A DNA stretch of 6,537 bases from DATKCJ01 sp035513275 (GTDB lineage: Bacteria > Verrucomicrobiota > Verrucomicrobiia > Opitutales > Opitutaceae): positions 1 to 6,537 of the forward strand of contig DATKCJ010000321.1 of assembly GCA_035513275.1 (NCBI GenBank), written 5' to 3'. Within the stretch, counting starts at the first letter, position 1; each line of letters opens with the position of its first letter. The notes beneath the pieces are model-generated. The model had not been told where the DNA came from, did no database searches, and saw only the letters and a program-made list of their open reading frames with translations. A program made the position numbers and the translations under genes. Shown here piece after piece: positions 1 to 5,775 of the stretch.

Positions 1-393
1 ACAGGGTTTGTCTGTTTCGCGCGTGGATGGGATCAAGTGAGGTCCGAGGATGCCGGCTTGCTTTGGGAACACTTGGTGCTCGACACACTCCTGTCCGTTC
101 CCGTCACGAAGATTCATTTCTGGCGCGACAAGCAGCAGCGCGAGGTGGACTTCGTCATACCGCACAGCCGCAACACAGTTGATGCGATTGAGTGCAAGTG
201 GAGTGCAGAGGCGTTTGGGATCCGCAACCTCGCCGCATTTCGCGACAACTATCCAAATGGCCGGAACTTCGTCGTGAGCCCTCAAGTGACCACAGCCTAC
301 GACCGCCGGGTTGGAGAACTTGAGATTCGCTTCCTGCCAGTCGGCGACCTTCGTTTTGAATTCTCTCCAAGCCGAGCCGCAAGCTCGCTGTGA
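1..393 (+). CDS. ATP-binding protein with DUF4143 C-terminal domain (5'-truncated)
   Basis: Only the C-terminal part is present. The frame is open from base 1 (reading TGFVCFARGWDQVRSEDAG) to a TGA at 391-393, so the gene enters from the left of the window. The GFVCFARGW, ExxGLLWEHLVLDTL and FWRDKQQREVDFVI stretches followed by AIECKW are typical of the DUF4143 domain that follows an AAA_14 ATPase domain in a widespread, poorly characterised family. The EVDFVI...IECK spacing resembles a PD-(D/E)xK nuclease-like core; this is known of the family and has not been shown for this protein. An ATG within the frame lies near 50 in another reading frame and a GTG at 37 falls inside the conserved region, so neither is a true start. 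The gene converges on the DoxX gene with about 28 bp between stops. Its cellular role cannot be told from this fragment. Confidence 0.85.
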   Translation, partial: TGFVCFARGWDQVRSEDAGLLWEHLVLDTLLSVPVTKIHFWRDKQQREVDFVIPHSRNTVDAIECKWSAEAFGIRNLAAFRDNYPNGRNFVVSPQVTTAYDRRVGELEIRFLPVGDLRFEFSPSRAASSL

Positions 394-421
394 CCTCCTG
401 CTGGAATCGACTGCCCGCGAT

Positions 422-829
422 CTACTTCTTGTCGACGCTGTATTTGCCGGCGCCGGCGAAGAAGATCACGAGGAAGCCGACGAGGTAGATGAGCGCCAGC
501 TCGCCGCTGTTGCCGCCGGTGAGGGCGAACTTGTGCGCGAGTGCGAAGGCGCAGCCCATCGTCGCAATGAGGAACGCCGCCGCGAGCCGCGTCCACAGCC
601 CGAGGATCAAGAGCGCGGAACAGACGACCTCCGCGAGGACTGCGAGTATCAACGTCGCCATCGAGCCGATGCCGAGCACGTCAGGGATCCTCGCCTCGCC
701 CGATAGAAGACTCATGAGTTTGCCCCAGCCGTGGAGCATCAGCATCGGCACGCCGAGCCCGAGCCGCAGCACGAGCAAGCCAAGGTCCACGTTCCGCGGT
801 AGAAAATCCAGTGCCAGCCATTTCGACAT
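422..829 (-). CDS. DoxX family membrane protein
   Basis: This is a 135-residue integral membrane protein of the DoxX family (DoxX/DoxD-like, inner membrane, function mostly unknown). Hydrophobic segments lie at about residues 16-34, 54-78, 81-99 and 110-127. Family hallmarks visible are LRLGLGVPMLMLHGWGKL (21-38), the AEVVCSALLILGLWTRLAA block (66-84) and the C-terminal GAGKYSVDKK. Length is normal for the family. The start is set by a strong Shine-Dalgarno, GGAGG, at 838-842, eight bases before the ATG. The frame stays open upstream and contains another ATG at 883, but no ribosome site fits it. The gene is 115 bp downstream of the TonB-like gene on the same strand, so it may be read through from there or have its own promoter; I see no clear promoter in the gap. 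The DoxX assignment is firm but a specific role is not. Confidence 0.9.
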   Translation of the reverse strand: MSKWLALDFLPRNVDLGLLVLRLGLGVPMLMLHGWGKLMSLLSGEARIPDVLGIGSMATLILAVLAEVVCSALLILGLWTRLAAAFLIATMGCAFALAHKFALTGGNSGELALIYLVGFLVIFFAGAGKYSVDKK

Positions 830-944
830 GTTCAAGTCCTCCGGTTTGTCGGGAATCTCGACATGAGTCCCTGCGAAAAGCATCGCGGCGACACTCGCCG
901 AGGCAAGTGCCCCGGGCAGAAAATGTCGCCGCGTGAAACCGGAA
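830..944 (-). other. Gap between TonB-like and DoxX genes with a Tat-leader-like coding remnant
   Basis: Between the TonB-like stop and the DoxX start, the DoxX reading frame encodes FTRRHFLPGALASASVAAML (from about 937 down), followed by an FAG and a polar stretch up to the DoxX start. It looks like a twin-arginine signal: RRHFL, a small/hydrophobic core, then AG. No ATG, GTG or TTG lies close before the RR pair, and a TGA terminates the upstream gene nearby, so as it stands it has no credible start. It may be the residue of a deleted Tat-exported protein or simple chance. No promoter or terminator is convincing here. Confidence 0.2.
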
Positions 945-1751
945 TCAGTTGATCTCTGTAGCCTGGGTGACGTCGTTTGTGGCGTTGCCGAAGTCGAAGA
1001 GTTGGACAGCCGTGATGAGCACGGGCCTGCCGTTTCGCGTGGGAGGCTCGAACTTCCACTGGCGCACGGCCTCGAGCGCCGACTCGGCGAGGTCGAAGCG
1101 GTCGGCATTCTTGATCGCAGGCAGCCGCACGGTCCCTTCCTCGTCGATGTAGAATTGAATCTCGACGGTGCCGCGCATGCCCTCTTCCCGTGCGGCAATG
1201 GAATAGCGTGGGTGGATCACATTGAGCAGAAGCGGAATGCGGTCGATCTCGGCCAAGATGGCCGGCCGGTATTCGAGGCGCTCCATGCCCATGTTGCGCA
1301 TGAAGAACTCAAGCTGGTCCATCACAGGGCTGATCGAGACGATGTCCGGCCCCTTGAACTCGATGTCGAATTCTGTCTGCGCCGAGATCGGCATGCCATC
1401 AACTGCCACGGGCGCGAACCTCCATTTCTGGAGAACATCCGTGGTGCTGGTCGCGAGATCGCGGTGGCTGTAGGCGAGGATGATCCAGTCGACGGGCTTT
1501 CCTTCCGAATCGGATCGCACGGCGACACGCACACGGCCCTTGGTGACGACGGAGACCTGCATTGCAGCGCTCATCTCCGGCGGAACGAAAGTCTCGGTCT
1601 TGAGTGCGCGAAGAATCACGAGCGACCTCACCCGCTCCGCGGGATCGAGCAGTTCGGGCTGCTCCGTGGCGGACGGGGCCAGGTTGATCGGCTGTGCCTG
1701 CGATGCGATCGCCGAGGTGAGAAGTGCTGCGAGGATGAAAGTCGTTTTCAT
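945..1751 (-). CDS. Secreted protein with two TonB C-terminal-like domains
   Basis: This 268-residue protein begins with a Sec signal peptide (MKTTFILAALLTSAIASQA, likely cut before QP). It then carries two related modules. The C-terminal one (about 174-254) is a clear TonB_C fold sequence: HPRYSIAAREEGMRGTVEIQF, DEEGTV, then AVRQWKFEPPTRNGRPV. The N-terminal one (about 66-132) repeats the pattern more loosely: GRVRVAVRSDSEGKPVDWII, then LQKWRFAPVAVDGMPI. True TonB has a cytoplasmic-membrane anchor and a proline-rich span. Both are missing, so classical energy transduction with ExbBD is doubtful and a periplasmic binding or scaffold role is more likely (inference). The ATG at 1751 precedes the signal peptide directly; the frame is open far upstream but that part is antisense-style shadow over the sigma gene. 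A copy of the putative ECF promoter lies just upstream. Confidence 0.85.
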   Translation of the reverse strand: MKTTFILAALLTSAIASQAQPINLAPSATEQPELLDPAERVRSLVILRALKTETFVPPEMSAAMQVSVVTKGRVRVAVRSDSEGKPVDWIILAYSHRDLATSTTDVLQKWRFAPVAVDGMPISAQTEFDIEFKGPDIVSISPVMDQLEFFMRNMGMERLEYRPAILAEIDRIPLLLNVIHPRYSIAAREEGMRGTVEIQFYIDEEGTVRLPAIKNADRFDLAESALEAVRQWKFEPPTRNGRPVLITAVQLFDFGNATNDVTQATEIN

Positions 1752-1771
1752 ATTCTGAAAGGTTCGTCGGG

Positions 1772-1801
1772 CATAACACCAAGGGAGTGCGCACCCCTTC
1801 A
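1772..1801 (-). promoter_or_regulatory. Putative ECF-type promoter of the TonB-like gene
   Basis: On the minus strand TGAAGGG (1801-1795) is followed after 14 bases by GGTGTTATG (1780-1772), 20 bases before the TonB-like ATG. The same two blocks with the same 14-base spacer occur upstream of the sigma operon at 3304-3275. The -35-like block begins with the TGA stop codon of the sigma gene. The spacer plus part of the -35 block also forms a dyad (1781-1799, AAGGG-A-GTGC/GCAC-CCCTT), which could be an operator, a weak hairpin after the sigma gene, or chance. Confidence 0.6.
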
Positions 1802-2401
1802 CGAGCCGGTGCCGGCGGGTTCGCGCATGAACTTGATGACGGCTTCGCGCAAGAGCTGCCTCGCGCGATAGAGCCGGGTCTCGACGCCGCGTTCGCGACA
1901 ACCGGTGATGGCGCCGATTTCGCGATACGAGAGGCGTTCGTATTGGTGAAGGAGAAGGACGGTTTTCAAGTCGTGCGGCAGCGCCGCGAGCGCCTGGTCG
2001 AGCGCCGCGAGCGCTTCCTTGTGAAGTAGTGCGTCGTCTGGTGTCAGCGCCTCGTCGACCGCAACGAAGGCGCCTGAATCCCGCGACCCGTCTGACGCGA
2101 GATCGTCGAGCGGAACCGACGGATGCCTGCGGCGCCAGCGGTGGTGATTGCGGCAGAGGTTTGCCGCGGTCGTGAAGAGCCACGCAGCAACGTTGCTGTC
2201 GGGCCGCAGCCGCATTCGCTGTTGATAAAACCGCACGAACGACTCGGTGGCCACGTCGCGCGCATCGGCTTCGTGGTGCAGATAGCGCCACGCGAATCCA
2301 TACAGCGGCCGCTCCCACCGCGCGATGAGCCGGTCGAGCGCGCGATCGTCTCCTGACTGCAGGGCGAGCAGGTCAGCGGAGTCGTTGGGGCAGGTCGGCA
2401 A
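1799..2401 (-). CDS. ECF-type RNA polymerase sigma factor
   Basis: This sigma-70 family protein of about 200 residues has only regions 2 and 4. Region 2 (about 15-88) contains DARDVATESFVRFYQQ and VAAWLFTTAANLCRNHHRWRRRH. Region 4 (about 132-187) contains ALAALPHDLKTVLLLHQYERLSYREIGAITGC and VETRLYRARQLLREA, the -35-binding helix-turn-helix. The only initiation codon that leaves region 2 intact with a normal N-terminus is TTG at 2401, with no good Shine-Dalgarno. It follows the Spy-like stop in the same frame with one sense codon between (TGA TCC TTG), so translation likely depends on reinitiation by ribosomes finishing the upstream gene. It probably directs transcription from the two copies of TGAAGGG-N14-GGTGTTATG nearby (inference). 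The two preceding genes are candidates for its control partners. The gene order, sigma last, is opposite to the usual sigma-first arrangement. The exact start is uncertain. Confidence 0.9.
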   Translation of the reverse strand: MPTCPNDSADLLALQSGDDRALDRLIARWERPLYGFAWRYLHHEADARDVATESFVRFYQQRMRLRPDSNVAAWLFTTAANLCRNHHRWRRRHPSVPLDDLASDGSRDSGAFVAVDEALTPDDALLHKEALAALDQALAALPHDLKTVLLLHQYERLSYREIGAITGCRERGVETRLYRARQLLREAVIKFMREPAGTGS

Positions 2402-2404
2402 GGA

Positions 2405-2860
2405 TCAGTTGATACCCCCGGCGTCCAAGCCCAGTGCGGGCTCGAAACGTTCCAGGTAACGCGCGCGCTGGCCGGGGGTCATCTCGCTGGCGGCGGCGGT
2501 CATGATGCGGCGGGTTGATTCAGTGCAGATGCGCTGAAACTCGCGGCGTTGCTCGATGAATTGCGCAAACGCGAGGAAGTCCACGCGCCCGTCGGTGCGG
2601 CGGCGGTTTTCGAACGCCTCGAGTTCGGCGCGCATCACGGAAGCCTGTTCCGCGAGCTGCAGTATCTGCGGCTCCGACCGATCGTGGAGCGCCTTGATAC
2701 TCGCGAACTGATCCGCGGAAAGGTGCAGGTCGTCTTGAAGCCACGCGAGGACTCCGGCGGGGCCTTCCTCGGAGACGGGCCGGCGAAGTTCGAACCAACC
2801 GAAGTGCGCGGCAACCGCGGCCAGCACTCCCGCGAGCGGTATGAGCAGTGCGCGTTTCAC
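2405..2860 (-). CDS. Spy/heavy-metal-sensor-like periplasmic protein
   Basis: This 151-residue protein has an N-terminal hydrophobic segment (about 4-22, an uncleaved anchor or signal peptide) followed by an all-helical, charged periplasmic region. Features recalling the Spy/CpxP and metal-resistance (periplasmic heavy metal sensor) families are LHLSADQFASIKALHDR (45-61), a long helix rich in E, R and Q, and a C-terminal MTPGQRARYLERF (127-139), a variant of the LTxxQ motif. Members of these families are periplasmic chaperones or inhibitors of envelope stress signalling. Here it may sense envelope conditions for the sigma factor encoded next (inference). The start is GTG at 2860, chosen because GGGGAGG lies six to twelve bases upstream and because GTGA overlaps the upstream gene's stop by four bases. 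No metal-binding Cys/His cluster is visible; there is one Cys (112). Confidence 0.75.
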   Translation of the reverse strand: MKRALLIPLAGVLAAVAAHFGWFELRRPVSEEGPAGVLAWLQDDLHLSADQFASIKALHDRSEPQILQLAEQASVMRAELEAFENRRRTDGRVDFLAFAQFIEQRREFQRICTESTRRIMTAAASEMTPGQRARYLERFEPALGLDAGGIN

Positions 2861-3222
2861 GGCGTCCTCCCCGTCTTCTCGACCGCTGAAAGGTCGGATG
2901 CCACGAGCAACGGATCGATCAACTGCATGTAGCTCTTCACCAGTTGGACGTCGCGCTCCTCGTGCATGCGCGACACGCGCATCTCGGCGAGCAGCAGGCC
3001 GAACAACCCGCACGCCACCACAAAAGCGAGGGCGAACGCCGGCTGCCGGAACACCGCCTCGATCGCAGCCAGGAAACCCGGCCGCACCGCATCGACACTA
3101 TCGCCATCGCTTGCAGCGATCCGGCTCCACACTTCCATCGAAAGTGGCGCCGTCGGTGGCGGCTGCATGCGATCCAGTAGGGGATCGAGAATCGGATCGG
3201 TCGGATCGTGTGGCGTTTTCAT
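2857..3222 (-). CDS. Small one-helix membrane protein, possible anti-sigma partner
   Basis: This 121-residue protein has a cytoplasmic-type N-terminus (DPILDPLLDRMQPPPTAPLS, then VWSRIA), one transmembrane helix (about 62-80, AFALAFVVACGLFGLLLAE) and a short outside tail ending YMQLIDPLL. This topology and the LLDR...PP...VWSRIA pattern resemble the small membrane proteins encoded with ECF sigma factors and Spy-like proteins in Verrucomicrobiota. I recognise that arrangement but no named domain. A zinc-finger anti-sigma motif (HxxxCxxC) is absent, so an anti-sigma role is inference from position alone. The ATG at 3222 is preferred over upstream in-frame codons because the preceding residues are Pro/Gly/Ser-rich and not protein-like, and it places the start about 50 bases below a putative promoter. 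It is the first gene of the run and overlaps the next by four bases. Confidence 0.7.
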   Translation of the reverse strand: MKTPHDPTDPILDPLLDRMQPPPTAPLSMEVWSRIAASDGDSVDAVRPGFLAAIEAVFRQPAFALAFVVACGLFGLLLAEMRVSRMHEERDVQLVKSYMQLIDPLLVASDLSAVEKTGRTP

Positions 3223-3274
3223 GGCGTTTGATGGGGCTCCACTCCCGGGTGAAGGTGCACCCTGGCGCAACCAT

Positions 3275-3304
3275 CATAACACCGGCTCCTTCCCGCGCCC
3301 TTCA
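3275..3304 (-). promoter_or_regulatory. Putative ECF-type promoter of the membrane/Spy/sigma operon
   Basis: TGAAGGG (3304-3298), 14 bases, then GGTGTTATG (3283-3275) on the minus strand, 52 bases before the first ATG of the operon. All sixteen motif bases and the spacing match the copy before the TonB-like gene, while the spacers differ. Because the sigma gene is in this operon, the simplest reading is autoregulation. An alternative is a sigma-70 extended -10 (TGTTATGAT), which fits this copy but not the other. Confidence 0.6.
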
Positions 3305-3477
3305 AAAATGTGCCCTTTTCATGAGCGTGCCAGCGAGGACACAAATCGACACCGAGATTCAAGCCTGTGCTCCCGGGGCCTCCTCCATGCACCGAAAGCT
3401 GATTCCGACTCGCAGCACCTGGCTCTCTGGGTTTAGCGTCGTCGTCGCTTTCGAGCCTGAGACGCGCCACAATCCCG
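3305..3477. other. Divergent intergenic region, no gene seen
   Basis: Together with the promoter before it and the C/T tract after it, this makes up a gap of about 315 bp between two divergent genes. I see no convincing reading frame, RNA gene or terminator here. The oxidoreductase's promoter should lie in this stretch, but no -35/-10 pair stands out and no copy of the ECF-type motif faces that gene. Confidence 0.5.
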
Positions 3478-3531
3478 CCTCTTCCTCTTCCCCCTCCTTC
3501 CACTCCCACTCTCACTTTCACTCTCACCCCC
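3478..3531 (+). repeat. C/T-rich leader tract before the oxidoreductase
   Basis: These 54 bases contain no G and only a few A, with repeated CTC, TTCC and CACTCTCAC units, and end six bases before the oxidoreductase ATG. There is no Shine-Dalgarno in this leader. The tract may act as an unstructured 5' leader that allows ribosome entry without SD pairing, or it may be a slippage-prone low-complexity run. Only the composition is observed; function is inference. Confidence 0.6.
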
Positions 3532-3537
3532 TGACCC

Positions 3538-5055
3538 ATGAACCACCTCAACCGCCGCACATTTCTGAAGTCCGCCGCACTCGGTGTAGCCGCGACCGCA
3601 TTGTCTGCACGTTCGTGGGCACAAATCGCCGGCGCCAACTCTGATATCCGCGTCGCGGTCATTGGGCTCAACGGCCGCGGTCGCGATCACCTGCGCATGC
3701 TGGGTGCCGTGCCCGGTGTGCGCATCGTCGCGATCTGCGATGTCGACACGCTCGTGCTTGAGCGCATCGCCGCGGATCTCGCGACGCAAGGCCTCGCGCC
3801 GGAGAAGTTCACCGACGTGCGCAAGCTCCTCGAGATGCCCGGGCTCGACGCCGTCACGATCGCCACGCCAAACCACTGGCACTCCCTCAGCGCGATCTGG
3901 GCGTGCCAGGCGGGCATCGACTCGTTTGTGGAGAAACCCGTCTCGCACAACGTATGGGAGGGCCACCAGCTCGTTGCCGCCGCGAAGAAATACAAGCGCG
4001 TGGTGCAGGCAGGCACGCAGATCCGCTCCGGCGAGGGACTGATCGAGGCCGTCGCGTGGGTGCGCGCAGGCAACCTCGGAAAAATCGCCGCGGCGCGCGG
4101 CTTCTGTTACAAGCGCCGAGACAGCATTGGCCGCGTATCGGGGCCGATGCCCGTGCCGGCGACGATCGACTACGATCTTTGGTCAGGCCCTGCGTCGATC
4201 GTCCCTCCGCATCGCAACACAGAGAGAAACGGCCCGGTGCATTACGACTGGCACTGGATCTGGGCCTACGGCAACGGCGACGTCGGCAACCAGGGCATCC
4301 ACCAGATGGATGTAGCCCGCTGGTTCCTTGGCGAGTCGGGCCTGCCGCGACACACGTTGAGCGTGGGCGGACGCCTCGGCTACGAGGACGACGGTGAGAC
4401 GCCGAACACGCAGGTCATCGTGCACGACTACGCGACCGCGCCGCTGATCTTCGAAGTCCGCGGGCTTCCCTCGAATCGCGATGCGGCGGCCGTGCTCGCG
4501 CCCGGCATGAACTCCGCCGAGGCCGCTGGGGCCGCGGCAGGCACCATGGACAAATATCGCGGCGTGAGCATTGGCAACGTGATCGATTGCGAGGGAGGCA
4601 GCGTCGTCACCGGCGGCTACTTCGAGGCCCAGGCATTCGACCGCGACGGCAAACTCATCCGCGAATTCAAGGGTGAGAACCGCCTCATGGCGAATTTCAT
4701 CGACGTCATCCGCAGCCGGAAAACTTCCGATCTCTACGGGCCGATCGACGAGGGCCACATCTCGAGCGCGCTCTGCCACGTCGGCAACATCTCGCACCAG
4801 CTCGGCCGTGCCGCGGCTCCAGGCGAAGTTGCCGACGCGATCAAGGGCGACGCTCCGCTCGCCGAGGCGCACGGCCGCATGGTCGAGCACCTCGCGGCCA
4901 ACGACGTGGATATCACCAAGACGCCGCTCACGATGGGGGTCCCGCTTGCGATCGACTCAAGCGCCGAGCGATTCACCGGTCCGCGCGCGGACGCCGCAAA
5001 CGCGCTGCTCACGCGAGAATACCGCGCGGGATTCGTCGTGCCGCACCTGGCGTAG
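3538..5055 (+). CDS. Tat-exported Gfo/Idh/MocA family oxidoreductase
   Basis: This 505-residue protein has a twin-arginine signal (NRRTFLKSAALG, residues 5-16; likely cleavage after SWA at 28), so it is exported folded, probably with NAD(P) bound. The Rossmann domain shows RVAVIGLNGRGRDH (38-51), ICDVD and ATPNHWH. The family's EKP motif is at 132-134 (FVEKPVSHN), whose lysine is usually catalytic. The C-terminal domain includes IDYDLWSGP, HYDWHWIWAYGNGDVGNQGIHQMDVARW (D248 to D258 in the core) and a normal end. These features match the exported oxidoreductases abundant in Planctomycetota and Verrucomicrobiota, thought to act on sugars or sugar derivatives; the substrate cannot be read here. 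The start fits the signal peptide exactly. It appears monocistronic, divergent from the sigma operon and convergent with the PH-domain gene. No frameshift is seen. Confidence 0.95.
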   Translation: MNHLNRRTFLKSAALGVAATALSARSWAQIAGANSDIRVAVIGLNGRGRDHLRMLGAVPGVRIVAICDVDTLVLERIAADLATQGLAPEKFTDVRKLLEMPGLDAVTIATPNHWHSLSAIWACQAGIDSFVEKPVSHNVWEGHQLVAAAKKYKRVVQAGTQIRSGEGLIEAVAWVRAGNLGKIAAARGFCYKRRDSIGRVSGPMPVPATIDYDLWSGPASIVPPHRNTERNGPVHYDWHWIWAYGNGDVGNQGIHQMDVARWFLGESGLPRHTLSVGGRLGYEDDGETPNTQVIVHDYATAPLIFEVRGLPSNRDAAAVLAPGMNSAEAAGAAAGTMDKYRGVSIGNVIDCEGGSVVTGGYFEAQAFDRDGKLIREFKGENRLMANFIDVIRSRKTSDLYGPIDEGHISSALCHVGNISHQLGRAAAPGEVADAIKGDAPLAEAHGRMVEHLAANDVDITKTPLTMGVPLAIDSSAERFTGPRADAANALLTREYRAGFVVPHLA

Positions 5056-5057
5056 CT

Positions 5058-5098
5058 GGTAGGGCGTGCGAGCGGCGGGCGCCCGATCACACCCTGCC
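5058..5098. terminator. Possible hairpin between convergent genes
   Basis: GGTAGGGCGTG (5058-5068) can pair with CACACCCTGCC (5088-5098) with one C-A mismatch and one G-T pair, and a CGGGCGCCCG palindrome sits in the loop (5076-5085). It begins just after the oxidoreductase stop and covers the last codons of the PH-domain gene. There is no T-tract on either side, so a classical intrinsic terminator is not shown. It may be a bidirectional transcript-end structure. Confidence 0.3.
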
Positions 5099-5590
5099 TA
5101 ACAGCTCCCGGACAAATGCCTCGGGCGAACCACGCGACACGACCACCGTGCGCTCCGGCCAGCGCAGCACGACCGAGCGCGCCGGATCGGTGACAAGCGC
5201 TCGGTAGGAGCCGAGTCGCTTGTTCCTGTAACGGCCCGTGAAAGAAAACCCTCCGCCGTTTCCGAATGTGCGCAGGCTCGACTCCATCGCCAGAGGATCA
5301 GCCTTCGCCGACACAAGTCCCAAGAGCGACAGTCTCGTGTTCCATAAGAGTCGGCGCACAACAAGCGCGGACCCCTCGACCGCGTAACCGCGCACGGTGA
5401 ACAGCAACATGCCCACGAGCAGCGACAGCGACGCCGAGGATGCGAGCCAGCCCGCCCAACCGCCCGTGCGGCCGACTGCAATCGCGACGCCGATGAGGAC
5501 TAGCGACACGAAAAGCGAAGTGAGCTTGAGCGAAGTCGACCAGGGTGCGCCGTGAAATCCGCCCAGATCTGATTTGTCGTCGGCCTTCAT
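5087..5590 (-). CDS. Two-helix membrane protein with bacterial PH domain
   Basis: This 167-residue protein has two membrane helices near the N-terminus (about 20-40 and 46-66), followed by a globular region (67-165) that resembles the bacterial PH-like bPH_5 domain. It shows GYAVEGSALVVRRLLWNTRLSL, SLRTFGNGGGFSFTGRYRNKRLGSYRALVTDP and VVLRWPERTVVVSRGSPEAFVREL. The FGNGG...GRYRNKRLG segment is the strongest cue. The family's function is unknown; the domain should face the cytoplasm. The ATG at 5590 overlaps the XRE stop by four bases (ATGA), and a GAGGAG lies ten to sixteen bases upstream inside the XRE gene, so it is translationally coupled. It is the last gene of the XRE cassette and ends about 31 bp from the convergent oxidoreductase. 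Confidence 0.8.
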   Translation of the reverse strand: MKADDKSDLGGFHGAPWSTSLKLTSLFVSLVLIGVAIAVGRTGGWAGWLASSASLSLLVGMLLFTVRGYAVEGSALVVRRLLWNTRLSLLGLVSAKADPLAMESSLRTFGNGGGFSFTGRYRNKRLGSYRALVTDPARSVVLRWPERTVVVSRGSPEAFVRELLGRV

Positions 5591-5775
5591 GCTTCGAATA
5601 TCTCCTCGACGGGCAGCTTGAACAGCTTCGCGATCTTAAACGCCAGCGGCAGGCTCGGGTCGTATTTTTCCGTCTCGATCGCGTTGATCGTCTGGCGCGA
5701 CACGGAAAGCTTCTCGGCAAGGTCGCCCTGCGACCACTCGCGCGCCGCACGCAATTCGCGAAGCTTGTTTTTCAT
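5587..5775 (-). CDS. Small XRE-family (YozG-type) transcriptional regulator
   Basis: This 62-residue protein is almost entirely one helix-turn-helix: MKNKLRELRAAREWSQGDLA, then EKLSVSRQTINAIETEKYDP, then SLPLAFKIAKLFKLPVEEIF. It matches the compact Cro/C1-type regulators of the YozG/YgzD kind, which typically sit beside small membrane protein genes. The recognition helix is about SVSRQTINAIE (24-34). The ATG at 5775 overlaps the upstream stop by four bases (ATGA) and has no good Shine-Dalgarno, so translation is probably coupled. A longer reading of the frame upstream would be antisense-like residue inside the membrane protein gene and is rejected. The two tandem palindromes over the cassette's promoter are its likely binding sites (inference), making it an autorepressor. 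Confidence 0.92.
   Translation of the reverse strand: MKNKLRELRAAREWSQGDLAEKLSVSRQTINAIETEKYDPSLPLAFKIAKLFKLPVEEIFEA

Noticed and set aside
933..1871. Long plus-strand open frame (312 codons) opposite the TonB-like gene
   Set aside because: It is antisense to a gene with a clear signal peptide and TonB_C motifs; its translation has no recognisable domain and is the usual GC-rich shadow.
1752..2318. N-terminal extension of the TonB-like protein
   Set aside because: It overlaps the sigma gene in another frame, is Arg/Ala-rich shadow, and would bury the signal peptide.
3338..3632. Similar CACAAATCG words at about 3340 and in the oxidoreductase signal region at about 3620
   Set aside because: The match is short, one copy lies in coding sequence, and no palindrome or promoter context supports it.
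2841..3644. Plus-strand open frame of 267 codons across the divergent region
   Set aside because: It is antisense to two coupled genes, runs through the C/T tract as Ser/His/Pro repeats, and shows no domain.
3433..3966. Minus-strand open frame of 177 codons across the oxidoreductase start
   Set aside because: It translates the C/T leader as low-complexity Glu/Gly/Ser/Arg sequence and lacks any start context.
4183..4890. Minus-strand open frame of 235 codons inside the oxidoreductase
   Set aside because: The composition mirrors the coding strand, no motif is seen, and the oxidoreductase frame is strongly conserved in family terms.
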